From: an uncultured Eubacteriales bacterium | GTDB taxonomy: Bacteria; Bacillota; Clostridia; Lachnospirales; Lachnospiraceae | Length of the DNA stretch: 43,893 bases | NCBI GenBank assembly: GCA_949286525.1 | Contig: CASECT010000139.1 | Span: forward strand, 1-43,893 | Reading direction: 5' to 3' | Part shown: one piece after another, positions 24,183 to 31,340 of the stretch | Numbering within the stretch: position 1 is the stretch's first letter | Layout of the letters: each line of letters opens with the position of its first letter | Notes under the pieces: model-generated | Databases searched by the model: none | Told to the model about the DNA's origin: nothing | Seen by the model: the letters and a program-made list of their open reading frames with translations, nothing else | Position numbers and translations under genes: made by a program

Positions 24183-24345
24183 AGACGAAGTCTGCAGGAA
24201 AGCGGAAGCACCGAAGGAGTAACACTCTCAGGTATCGGAGACGATGAGGACTGCAGGCGGATGTGACTCTGGAGAAGCTCAGAAGTGAGTGCCGAAGGTG
24301 CAAAGGCGGCGTTGCCGTTTAATCTCTCAGGCAAAAGGACGGAGA
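24183..24345 (+). ncRNA. Tandem glycine riboswitch (two aptamers)
   Basis: Two glycine-aptamer cores follow each other. Aptamer 1 (about 24186-24256) contains GCACCGAAGGAGTAAC and ACTCTCAGGTATCGGAGACGA. Aptamer 2 (about 24263-24343) contains GTGCCGAAGGTGCAAAG and ATCTCTCAGGCAAAAGGACGG. The CCGAAGG...CTCTCAGG(c)AAAAGGAC pattern is the hallmark of the class. An intrinsic terminator follows, then the symporter gene. The riboswitch should therefore tie transport of glycine or alanine to intracellular glycine by transcription termination. Whether binding turns expression on or off cannot be read with certainty. Confidence 0.93.
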
Positions 24346-24355
24346 AAATTTACAC

Positions 24356-24388
24356 AGGCAGGAGTCATATGGGGCTTTCTGCCTTTTT
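24356..24388 (+). terminator. Riboswitch expression-platform terminator
   Basis: AGGCAGGA pairs with TTCTGCCT (one G-U) and is followed by a T run, ending about 50 bases before the symporter ATG. Its position right after the second aptamer suggests ligand-controlled readthrough. Confidence 0.75.
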
Positions 24389-24438
24389 ATTGCATAGGAA
24401 CTGTCAGGAGCGTCTGTCGAAGGAAGGGAGACAAAGTT

Positions 24439-25857
24439 ATGTGGGAAACAATCAATGAGGTGCTGGCTGCCATCGACGATTTCGTGTGGGGTGTGCCGCT
24501 GATTGTGCTGATTCTGTCAGGCGGACTGCTGCTGACGATTCGGACGGGGCTTCTGCAGGTCCGGCATCTTCCGCTGGCGCTGAAGTGGATGATCAAAAAC
24601 GAGGAGGAAGGCGAGGGGGAAGTTACCTCCTTCGGCGCGCTGTGCACAGCCCTCTCGGCAACGATCGGAACAGGAAATATTGTTGGCGTGGCTACAGCCA
24701 TCTGCGGCGGAGGCCCCGGAGCGGTATTCTGGATGGTGCTGGCCGCGTTTCTCGGAATGGCTACCAAATATTCCGAGGGGCTTCTGGCTGTCAAATATCG
24801 TACGGTGGATGAAAACAATCACGCCCTGGGCGGACCGTTCTACTACATAGAGCTGGGAATGGGAAAGAAGTTTAAATGGCTGGCGAAAATTTTCGCCTTC
24901 TTCGGCGTCTGCGTGGGACTGTTCGGCATCGGAACCTTTACCCAGGTCAACGGCATCGCCTCCGCGGTGCAGACATTCTTTGACCCGGAGAGCGCCAACA
25001 CAGTGACGATTCCGGGAATCGGCACCTACTCCTGGGCGGTGGTGGTGGCTTCCCTGGTACTGGCCGTATGCGTGGCTCTGGTACTGATCGGAGGCATCAA
25101 GCGAATTTCCAATGTGGCGCAGGTTATTGTGCCGTTTATGGCAGTTTTCTATGTGTTGTTCTGTGTGATTCTGCTGCTTACTCACATTACGGAAGTGCCG
25201 GCAGCCATCGCGACTATCGTTCAGGGAGCTTTCAACCCGAGGGCGGTAACCGGCGGCGTGGTGGGAAGCATGATTGTCGCCATGCAGCAGGGTGTTGCCC
25301 GGGGAATTTTCTCCAACGAGTCGGGCCTGGGCTCCGCGCCGATCGCGGCCGCTGCTGCAAAGACCAGGGAACCGGTGCGCCAGGGACTGGTGTCCATGAC
25401 CGGTACCTTTATCGATACCATCATTATATGTACCATGACAGGGCTGTCTGTAGTTATCACGGGGGCCTGGAAGGTAGACGGCCTGGAGGGCGTGCAGGTT
25501 ACCACCTATGCCTTTGAAAACGGGCTGCCTTTCCCGGCGGAGGTATCTTCCTTCATCCTGATGCTCTGCCTGATTTTCTTCGCCTTTACCACGATTCTCG
25601 GCTGGGATTATTACTCGGAGCGGTGCCTGGAGTATCTGACAGGCGGAAAGATGGGGATGGTAAAGGCGTACCGCTGGCTGTATATTCTGGCAGTGTTCAT
25701 CGGACCTTATATGACGGTTTCCGCCGTATGGACCATTGCGGATATCTTCAACGGTATGATGGCGCTGCCCAATATGATCGCTCTCTTTGCCCTGAGCGGT
25801 GTCGTGGCAAAGGAGACGAGGGATTTCTTCGACGCGAAGAAACACAAGGCAGGTTGA
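24439..25857 (+). CDS. Alanine/glycine:sodium symporter (AGCS family)
   Basis: This is a polytopic membrane carrier that moves alanine or glycine with sodium. The 472-residue product has the AGCS signatures FGALCTALSATIGTGNIVGVATAICGGGPGAVFWM and MATKYSEGLLAVKYR. It also has SNESGLGSAPIAAAAAKTREPVRQGLVSM and about ten to eleven hydrophobic segments. AGGGAG lies eight bases before ATG 24439. The tandem glycine riboswitch upstream points to glycine as a relevant substrate. The stop codon TGA is embedded in the -35 box (TTGACA) of the following SRP RNA promoter. Confidence 0.95.
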   Translation: MWETINEVLAAIDDFVWGVPLIVLILSGGLLLTIRTGLLQVRHLPLALKWMIKNEEEGEGEVTSFGALCTALSATIGTGNIVGVATAICGGGPGAVFWMVLAAFLGMATKYSEGLLAVKYRTVDENNHALGGPFYYIELGMGKKFKWLAKIFAFFGVCVGLFGIGTFTQVNGIASAVQTFFDPESANTVTIPGIGTYSWAVVVASLVLAVCVALVLIGGIKRISNVAQVIVPFMAVFYVLFCVILLLTHITEVPAAIATIVQGAFNPRAVTGGVVGSMIVAMQQGVARGIFSNESGLGSAPIAAAAAKTREPVRQGLVSMTGTFIDTIIICTMTGLSVVITGAWKVDGLEGVQVTTYAFENGLPFPAEVSSFILMLCLIFFAFTTILGWDYYSERCLEYLTGGKMGMVKAYRWLYILAVFIGPYMTVSAVWTIADIFNGMMALPNMIALFALSGVVAKETRDFFDAKKHKAG

Positions 25858-25882
25858 CAAAGCGGTCGTTATCATTTACAAT
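25854..25882 (+). promoter_or_regulatory. Promoter of the SRP RNA
   Basis: Perfect TTGACA (25854-25859), 17 bases, TACAAT (25877-25882). The -35 includes the stop codon of the symporter gene. Transcription should begin about 25889, matching the 5' strand of SRP helix 1. Confidence 0.85.
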
Positions 25883-25888
25883 GAAGTC

Positions 25889-26152
25889 TCCGAGCAGCCG
25901 GGGAGGCAGCGGTTCCCTGTACCAGCATCGCTATAGCTGGGGCCATATCCCTGCCGAGGGTCTTGCGGGCGGAAGCCGCCCTGTGTAAGTGGCGTTGAGA
26001 CCCGGGTCTTGCGCAACGGATGCCCGCGAACCGTGTCAGGTCAGGAATGAAGCAGCACTAAGCGGGATGTTTCGTGTGCCGCAAGGGCGCCTGGGTTGAG
26101 TTAACTGCACAGGTAACGTTTCGCTTTGCGGATTCGAAGCGGGATGCTCGGA
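25889..26152 (+). ncRNA. ffs: Signal recognition particle RNA, large type with Alu domain
   Basis: The 5' part has the Alu-domain pattern GGGGAGGCAGCGG...CCCTGTACC...CGCTATAGC. The S domain has the universal helix-8 core GTCAGGTCAGGAATGAAGCA followed by GCACTAAGC (about 26036-26064). The ends can pair: CCGAGCA (25890-25896) with TGCTCGG (26145-26151), which defines about 264 bases, close to the Bacillus scRNA length of 271. It binds Ffh to target membrane proteins. Start and end are estimated from the promoter and this terminal helix. Confidence 0.93.
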
Positions 26153-26172
26153 TTTGATTTGAAAGAGAGGAG

Positions 26173-26227
26173 CTGCAGGTCAGTTTCTTCCGAAAGAGAT
26201 GGAAGAATGTGGCCTGCGGTTTTTTTT
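26173..26227 (+). terminator. Intrinsic terminator of the SRP RNA
   Basis: CTGCAGGTCA pairs with TGGCCTGCGG (two G-U pairs), with an inner TTCTTCC/GGAAGAA stem, followed by eight T. The T run passes into the -35 box of the next promoter. Confidence 0.85.
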
Positions 26228-26254
26228 GACTTTTGCGGGAAAGATCGTTACAAT
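26226..26254 (+). promoter_or_regulatory. Promoter of the 5'-nucleotidase gene
   Basis: TTGACT (26226-26231), 17 bases, TACAAT (26249-26254). It starts inside the T tract of the SRP terminator. It places the transcript start near 26261, excluding ATG codons at 26199 and 26253 as starts. Confidence 0.75.
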
Positions 26255-26309
26255 GTGGGAAGACAGGGGATGGGAAGGGAGGAAGGCCGCCGGGAGGCGG
26301 CGGACAGCG

Positions 26310-28133
26310 ATGACGGACATCGTATTTACCAGCGATATACACTCCCATCTGAACAGCTTTCGAAGATTTTCGGATGGAAGAGAACAGGAGACAGGCGGTC
26401 TCGCCCGCATCAAAACGCTGGTGGACGAGCAGAGAAAAAAGAATCCGGAAACCCTTTATCTGGATGGAGGAGATTTTTCCATGGGTACTTTGGCGCAGAC
26501 CGTGTTTGAGGAAGAAGCGGCGGAATTGCGGACGCTGGGGGCCCTGGGCTGCGACGCGACCACCTTTGGAAATCACGAGTTTGACTACCGCACCCGGGGG
26601 GTGGTACGCATGATGCGCACGGCCATGGACAGCGGGGATCCGCTGCCGGCGCTGCTTTTGTGTAATGTGGATTGGGAGCAGGGGGGAGACGAGGCCGCAC
26701 CTCTGCGCGAAGTCTTTGACCGGTATGGCGTGCGCCCCTACAAGATTATTGAGCGGGGAGGCGTGCGAATTGCCCTGATGGGTGTTTTCGGAAAGGATGC
26801 CTTGGTCTGTGCGCCCACCTGCCGGCTGAAATTTACGGATCCGGCAACGGCAGTCAGACGGACAGTGGAGGAGATCCGGCGGGAGGGAGGAGCAGATCTG
26901 TATATCTGCATTTCCCACGGCGGAACCGCGGAGAAGCCGGAGCATTCCGAGGATGAGATCCTGGCCAGAAAAGTGCCCCGGTTGGATTTGATCATCAGCG
27001 GGCACTCCCACACAGTACTGAGGGAATACAAGCGCCACGGAGACACCTTCATCGTTTCCTGCGGAGAGTACGGCCAGTACCTTGGCTATGTCTCCATGGA
27101 GCAAAAGGAGAATGGCAGATGGTCCGTGGAGGACTACCACCTGCAGCCGGTTACCGGGGAAGTCCCGGCAGATGCGGCGGTGCAGAAGCGTATCGATCAT
27201 TTTATGGAGTCGGTGGACCGGAAGTATCTGTCCCGGTACGGGTACACCAGGGACCAGGTGCTGGCGGTCAACGGTGTGGATTTCAGCACCATGGATCAGA
27301 TACGGGGTGAGCACGTGGAGCAGAATCTGGGCAGCGTTGTGGCGGACGCCTACCTGTTTGCGGCGGCAAGGGCCGACGGACAGAAGGGACAGGGTGCCGA
27401 TGTGGCTGTGGTTCCCGGCGGAACCCTGCGGGATACCTATGCCAGAGGACCGGTCACAGTGGAGGATGTGTTCAATTCCTTTTCTTTGGGGATCGGACCG
27501 GACGGGGTGCCGGGCTACCCACTGGTCAAAGCTTATCTGACGGGGCGGGAACTGAAGCTCGTGGCGGAAGTGGACGCGTCTATTTCCGACGCCATGCCCA
27601 TGGCAAGGCTGTTTATGAGCGGATTGCGCTTTACTTTTAACCCCCATCGGGTTATCCTGAATAAAGTGACGGACATTTCTCTGGTGGATGGCCGCGGGCG
27701 GGAATACGATCTGGAAGATAACCGTCTCTACAGTGTGGTGTCTGATTTGTACACCGGTCAGATGCTGTCTTCCATTACCGGGATTTCCCACGGGCTGCTC
27801 TCTCTGCAGCCCAAGAATGCAGACGGAAAATCGCTGGAAAATTTTGAGGAAGCGATTCTTTTTTCTGAAGGTCGGGAACTGAAAGCCTGGGTGGCTATCG
27901 CCCGCTACCTTTCATCCTTTGACCGGGACGCGCAGGGGATCGCCCAGGTGCCGGATACCTATGCCGGAAAGCAGGGGAGAAAGGTGGTTAACCCGAGCCG
28001 GAAGCTGACAGAACTGCTGAAAAAACCAAACCGGTATTCCGCCGCGATCTACGGCCTCGGGGGAGTGATGGCTGCTTCTGCCGTGGCATTGATTCTGGCG
28101 GCTGTTTTCCTTCGGGGAAAGCCAGAAAGATAG
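26310..28133 (+). CDS. Metallophosphatase/5'-nucleotidase with C-terminal membrane anchor
   Basis: This is a member of the UshA/5'-nucleotidase family that hydrolyses nucleotides or related phosphate esters. The 607-residue product has the metal-site motifs in order: TSDIHSHLN (near residue 5), YLDGGDFSMG, TFGNHEFDY, CISHGG and IISGHSHTVL. The C-terminal 5'-nucleotidase domain (about 330-530) includes QNLGSVVADAYLFAAA and VVPGGTLRDTY. A final hydrophobic helix (about 577-600) may anchor it. No N-terminal signal peptide is seen at this start, so localisation is unclear: the catalytic part may be cytoplasmic. Start ATG 26310 is chosen from the promoter at 26226-26254. Confidence 0.9.
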   Translation: MTDIVFTSDIHSHLNSFRRFSDGREQETGGLARIKTLVDEQRKKNPETLYLDGGDFSMGTLAQTVFEEEAAELRTLGALGCDATTFGNHEFDYRTRGVVRMMRTAMDSGDPLPALLLCNVDWEQGGDEAAPLREVFDRYGVRPYKIIERGGVRIALMGVFGKDALVCAPTCRLKFTDPATAVRRTVEEIRREGGADLYICISHGGTAEKPEHSEDEILARKVPRLDLIISGHSHTVLREYKRHGDTFIVSCGEYGQYLGYVSMEQKENGRWSVEDYHLQPVTGEVPADAAVQKRIDHFMESVDRKYLSRYGYTRDQVLAVNGVDFSTMDQIRGEHVEQNLGSVVADAYLFAAARADGQKGQGADVAVVPGGTLRDTYARGPVTVEDVFNSFSLGIGPDGVPGYPLVKAYLTGRELKLVAEVDASISDAMPMARLFMSGLRFTFNPHRVILNKVTDISLVDGRGREYDLEDNRLYSVVSDLYTGQMLSSITGISHGLLSLQPKNADGKSLENFEEAILFSEGRELKAWVAIARYLSSFDRDAQGIAQVPDTYAGKQGRKVVNPSRKLTELLKKPNRYSAAIYGLGGVMAASAVALILAAVFLRGKPER

Positions 28134-28145
28134 CGTCGGCGTACA
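28133..28145 (+). repeat. Partial relative of the dispersed repeat
   Basis: GCGTCGGCGTACA differs by one base from the core of the 21-base repeat (GCGTCGGTGTACA). It begins on the stop codon of the nucleotidase gene. At 13 bases this could be chance. Confidence 0.35.
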
Positions 28146-28434
28146 CTGCGCCGGAGAGAAACAACATAGAAACCATGCGATTACCGGACTTCTTACCTCA
28201 AAGAATTTCTGCGGGGGAAGATGCAGGACGCGCGGGGAGACCATACCCTTTTGGGGATGGAAGGACCGGGAGTTTCTGTATCTTCTGATGCGGGAACTCC
28301 CGGTTTGTCCGTCCCGCGGAGCGGCGCCGGGGCGCAGAGGAAAAGCGAAACGTCAGAGCTGCACAGGGAAGCGGGGAGTCAGAATCGCAAGGAGGATCTG
28401 GAAAGACAGAAGAAAGCAGAGAGAAAGGAGAACT
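28146..28434 (+). other. Intergenic region before the hyd operon
   Basis: About 290 bases without a supported gene. It contains a terminator-like inverted repeat at 28265-28306 and GC-rich sequence. Open frames here (28221-28556 and the in-frame extension of the next gene) have no ribosome site and unusual composition. I found no convincing sigma-A promoter for the hyd genes. Confidence 0.6.
28265..28306 (+). terminator. Hairpin between nucleotidase and hyd genes
   Basis: ACCGGGAGTT (28265-28274) and AACTCCCGGT (28295-28304) are perfect ten-base complements, followed by only three T (counting the last stem base). Probable weak terminator or regulatory hairpin. Confidence 0.55.
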
Positions 28435-28698
28435 ATGGAGACGAGAGTTGCGATGCTCGCTGTTGTGGTGGAGCAGCGGGAACAGGCGGAGGAACTGAAT
28501 CATATCCTGCACACCTACGGGTCTTACATTATCGGCAGAATGGGGATCCCCTATGAGAAGCGTGGTATTTCCCTGATCAGTATCGCTCTGGACGCGCCCC
28601 AGGATGTGATCAGCGCTCTGGCGGGAAAAATCGGAAAGCTGCCTGGGGTAACCGCCAAGGCGGTCTATTCCAGGATTGAGGGGAAGAGTGCAGAATGA
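28435..28698 (+). CDS. TM1266-like putative iron-only hydrogenase system regulator
   Basis: The 87-residue product has an ACT/NikR-like small-domain pattern: VAMLAVVVEQREQAEELNHILHTYGSYIIGRMGIPYEKRGISLISIALDAP, then a helix and a final strand. This is the TM1266 family, often encoded with hydrogenase maturation genes and proposed to be regulatory; its mechanism is not established. GAAAGGAG lies just upstream of ATG 28435. Its stop overlaps the ATG of hydE by four bases, so the two are translationally coupled. It starts the hyd maturation unit here. Confidence 0.88.
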   Translation: METRVAMLAVVVEQREQAEELNHILHTYGSYIIGRMGIPYEKRGISLISIALDAPQDVISALAGKIGKLPGVTAKAVYSRIEGKSAE

Positions 28699-29762
28699 GC
28701 AAATTGGAAACCAGGGAGTTTGAAGAACTTTTGCGGAAGCTGGACCGGGAACACCGTCTGGACGCCGGGGAGTGGAAATGTCTGCTGGAGGCGGAGGGGA
28801 AAGAGACCAGGAGCCAGGCGGCAGAGATGGCAAAAAAAAGATCGGCTGAACAGTTTGGGAACAGGATCTACATTCGGGGGCTGGTGGAGATTTCCAGTTA
28901 TTGCAAAAACAACTGTCTTTACTGTGGAATACGCAGGGACAACGGCCAGGCGTCCCGCTACCGGCTGACAGAGGAGGAGATCTTATCCTGCGCCGGGGAG
29001 GGATACCGGCTGGGATTTCGCACCTTCGTGCTTCAGGGCGGGGAGGATGGATATTATACCGATGAACGGCTCTGCGGTGTCCTGGAGGAGCTGAAAAGAC
29101 GTTTCCCGGACTGCGCCGTGACCCTGTCGCTGGGGGAGCGCGTCAGGGAAAGTTACGAGCGGCTGTTTGCCGCGGGAGCGGACCGCTATCTGCTCCGCCA
29201 CGAGACTGCGGATAAAACTCACTACGGACAGCTGCATCCGCCGGAGATGTCCTGGAACAATCGGATGCGCTGCCTGGAGGATCTTAAGGAGATCGGTTAT
29301 CAGGTGGGCTGCGGGTTTATGGTGGGATCCCCCGGACAGACGGCGGAGTGCCTGGTAAAGGACATGATGTTTCTGCAGGAGTTTCGCCCCCATATGGTGG
29401 GCATCGGGCCCTTTGTCCCCCATCACGATACGCCGTTTGCGAAGGAGCCCGGAGGGACGGTCAATCAGACGCTTTATCTGCTGTCCCTGATCCGTATCCT
29501 GTTGCCTCAGGTGCTGCTTCCGGCCACGACAGCCCTGGGCACCATCGACCCGATGGGGCGGGAAAAAGGGATTCTGGCCGGGGCGAATGTGCTGATGCCG
29601 AATCTGTCGCCAGCCGATGTCCGGGGAAAATATGAACTCTACGACAATAAGCTGTGTACCGGGGATGAGGCCGCGGAGAGCCTGCGGATCCTGCGGGAGC
29701 GGATCGGACAGATCGGTTATGACCTGACCGTGGACCGGGGAGATTCCCCGATGGCAGAATGA
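28695..29762 (+). CDS. hydE: [FeFe]-hydrogenase maturase HydE (radical SAM)
   Basis: HydE is a radical SAM enzyme required for making the two-iron part of the H-cluster. It acts on the HydG product on the way to the dithiomethylamine ligand. The 355-residue product has the radical-SAM cluster motif CKNNCLYC (cysteines 70, 74, 77), the GGED-type loop VLQGGEDGYYTDE, and a barrel with PFVPHHDTPF and TALGTIDPMGREKGILAGANVLMPN, as in HydE. The 3' end of the gene is copied in tandem just after the stop (29732-29805). The maturase operon continues with hydG and hydF. Confidence 0.95.
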   Translation: MSKLETREFEELLRKLDREHRLDAGEWKCLLEAEGKETRSQAAEMAKKRSAEQFGNRIYIRGLVEISSYCKNNCLYCGIRRDNGQASRYRLTEEEILSCAGEGYRLGFRTFVLQGGEDGYYTDERLCGVLEELKRRFPDCAVTLSLGERVRESYERLFAAGADRYLLRHETADKTHYGQLHPPEMSWNNRMRCLEDLKEIGYQVGCGFMVGSPGQTAECLVKDMMFLQEFRPHMVGIGPFVPHHDTPFAKEPGGTVNQTLYLLSLIRILLPQVLLPATTALGTIDPMGREKGILAGANVLMPNLSPADVRGKYELYDNKLCTGDEAAESLRILRERIGQIGYDLTVDRGDSPMAE

Positions 29763-29805
29763 AGCGTTGCGGACCGGGGAGATTCCCCGATGGCAGAATG
29801 AAGCG
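29732..29805 (+). repeat. Tandem duplication of the hydE 3' end
   Basis: A 35-base unit (29732-29766), covering the last ten codons, the stop and four more bases of hydE, is repeated exactly at 29771-29805, with four bases between. Each copy contains the small palindrome CGGGGAGATTCCCCG; a similar GGGGATTCCCCG lies near 29846. Confidence 0.92.
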
Positions 29806-29915
29806 CCGGGATCGGGAAAAGCCCCGATAACAGGATAACAGCCAGGGGATTCCCCGAACAAGATAGATTGGAAAACTGCGAAAAACAAGGAAAAAGAGAG
29901 AAGGAGGAACACAAA

Positions 29916-31334
29916 ATGTACAATGTCATGTCGCCGAAAGCGGAGGAGTTTATCAGCGATGAGGAGATCCGGGACTGCCTGGAGTATGGAGAGAAAAACA
30001 AGAGAAACCGGGAACTGATCGATCAGATCTTGAACAAGGCCCGGGAGATGAAGGGGATCAGCCACCGGGAGGCCATCGTGCTTCTGGACTGTGAACTTGA
30101 GGATAAGAATGAGGAGATTTACCAGCTTGCCAGAGACATCAAACAGGAATTTTACGGCAACCGTATCGTGATGTTCGCACCCCTGTATCTGTCCAACTAT
30201 TGTGTCAACGGCTGCGAATACTGCCCCTATCACGCGAAAAACAAACATATCCGCCGGAAAAAGCTGACCCAGGAGGAGATCCGCCAGGAGGTTATCGCCC
30301 TGCAGGATATGGGACACAAGCGTCTGGCCCTGGAGGCCGGAGAGGATCCGGTAAACAATCCCATTGAGTATATTCTGGAGAGCATTCGGACCATCTACAG
30401 CATTCATCATAAGAACGGCGATATCCGCCGGGTAAATGTGAATATCGCGGCCACGACGGTGGAGGAGTACCGGATGCTGAAGGAGGCCGGCATCGGAACT
30501 TACATTCTGTTCCAGGAGACCTACAACAAAGAGTCCTACGAGAAGCTGCATCCCACCGGACCGAAGAGCAATTACGCCTATCACACCGAGGCCATGGACC
30601 GGGCCATGGAGGGCGGCATCGACGACGTGGGACTGGGGGTTCTGTTTGGCCTGAACAATTACCGTTACGATTTTACCGGCATCATCATGCATGCGGAGCA
30701 TCTGGAGGCTTACAAGGGCGTCGGCCCTCACACCATCAGCGTGCCCAGGGTGCGCCGGGCGGATGACATCGATCCGGATGTGTTTGATAACGGTATCTCC
30801 GACGATACCTTCGCCAAGATTGTGGCCTGCATCCGTATCGCGGTGCCCTACACCGGAATGATTGTCTCCACCAGGGAGAGCCAGGAGAGCCGCCGGCGCG
30901 TGCTGGAACTGGGCATCTCCCAGATCAGCGGAGGCTCCCGCACCAGCGTGGGCGGCTATATCGAGCCGGAGACCGAGGAGGAAAATACCGCCCAGTTTGA
31001 TATCAGCGACAACCGGACTCTCGACGAGGTGGTCAAATGGCTGATGGATCTGGGATATGTGCCCAGTTTCTGTACCGCCTGCTACCGGGAGGGACGCACC
31101 GGCGACCGCTTCATGCAGCTTTTAAAGAGCAAACAGATTGTCAACTGCTGTCATCCCAACGCTCTGATGACTCTGAAGGAGTATCTGGAGGACTACGCTT
31201 CCCCGGAGACGAAAGAGGTGGGCGAGGCCCTGATCGCAAAGGAACTGGAGGTTATTACCAATCCGAAGGTCAAGGAGCGGGCAAAGCAGTACATTGAGGA
31301 GATTCACAAGGGCGACCGGGATTTCCGGTTCTAG
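29916..31334 (+). CDS. hydG: [FeFe]-hydrogenase maturase HydG (radical SAM tyrosine lyase)
   Basis: HydG splits tyrosine to p-cresol and a fragment that yields CO and cyanide, delivered as an iron synthon for the H-cluster. The 472-residue product has the N-terminal radical-SAM motif CVNGCEYC (cysteines 96, 100, 103). Its C-terminal extension binds the second cluster through Cys386, Cys389 and Cys412 (CX2CX22C). SVPRVRRADD and GGSRTSVGGY are typical. AAGGAGG lies upstream of ATG 29916. It stands 153 bases after hydE and six before hydF, in the same maturase unit. Confidence 0.97.
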   Translation: MYNVMSPKAEEFISDEEIRDCLEYGEKNKRNRELIDQILNKAREMKGISHREAIVLLDCELEDKNEEIYQLARDIKQEFYGNRIVMFAPLYLSNYCVNGCEYCPYHAKNKHIRRKKLTQEEIRQEVIALQDMGHKRLALEAGEDPVNNPIEYILESIRTIYSIHHKNGDIRRVNVNIAATTVEEYRMLKEAGIGTYILFQETYNKESYEKLHPTGPKSNYAYHTEAMDRAMEGGIDDVGLGVLFGLNNYRYDFTGIIMHAEHLEAYKGVGPHTISVPRVRRADDIDPDVFDNGISDDTFAKIVACIRIAVPYTGMIVSTRESQESRRRVLELGISQISGGSRTSVGGYIEPETEEENTAQFDISDNRTLDEVVKWLMDLGYVPSFCTACYREGRTGDRFMQLLKSKQIVNCCHPNALMTLKEYLEDYASPETKEVGEALIAKELEVITNPKVKERAKQYIEEIHKGDRDFRF

Positions 31335-31340
31335 CAGAAG

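Noticed and set aside
26058..27791. 577-residue minus-strand frame opposite the SRP RNA and nucleotidase
   Set aside because: Crosses an RNA gene, promoter and terminator of the other strand; composition typical of antisense.
28221..28556. 111-residue open frame before and across the TM1266-like gene
   Set aside because: It overlaps a well-supported gene in another frame, is low-complexity, and has a hairpin inside it.
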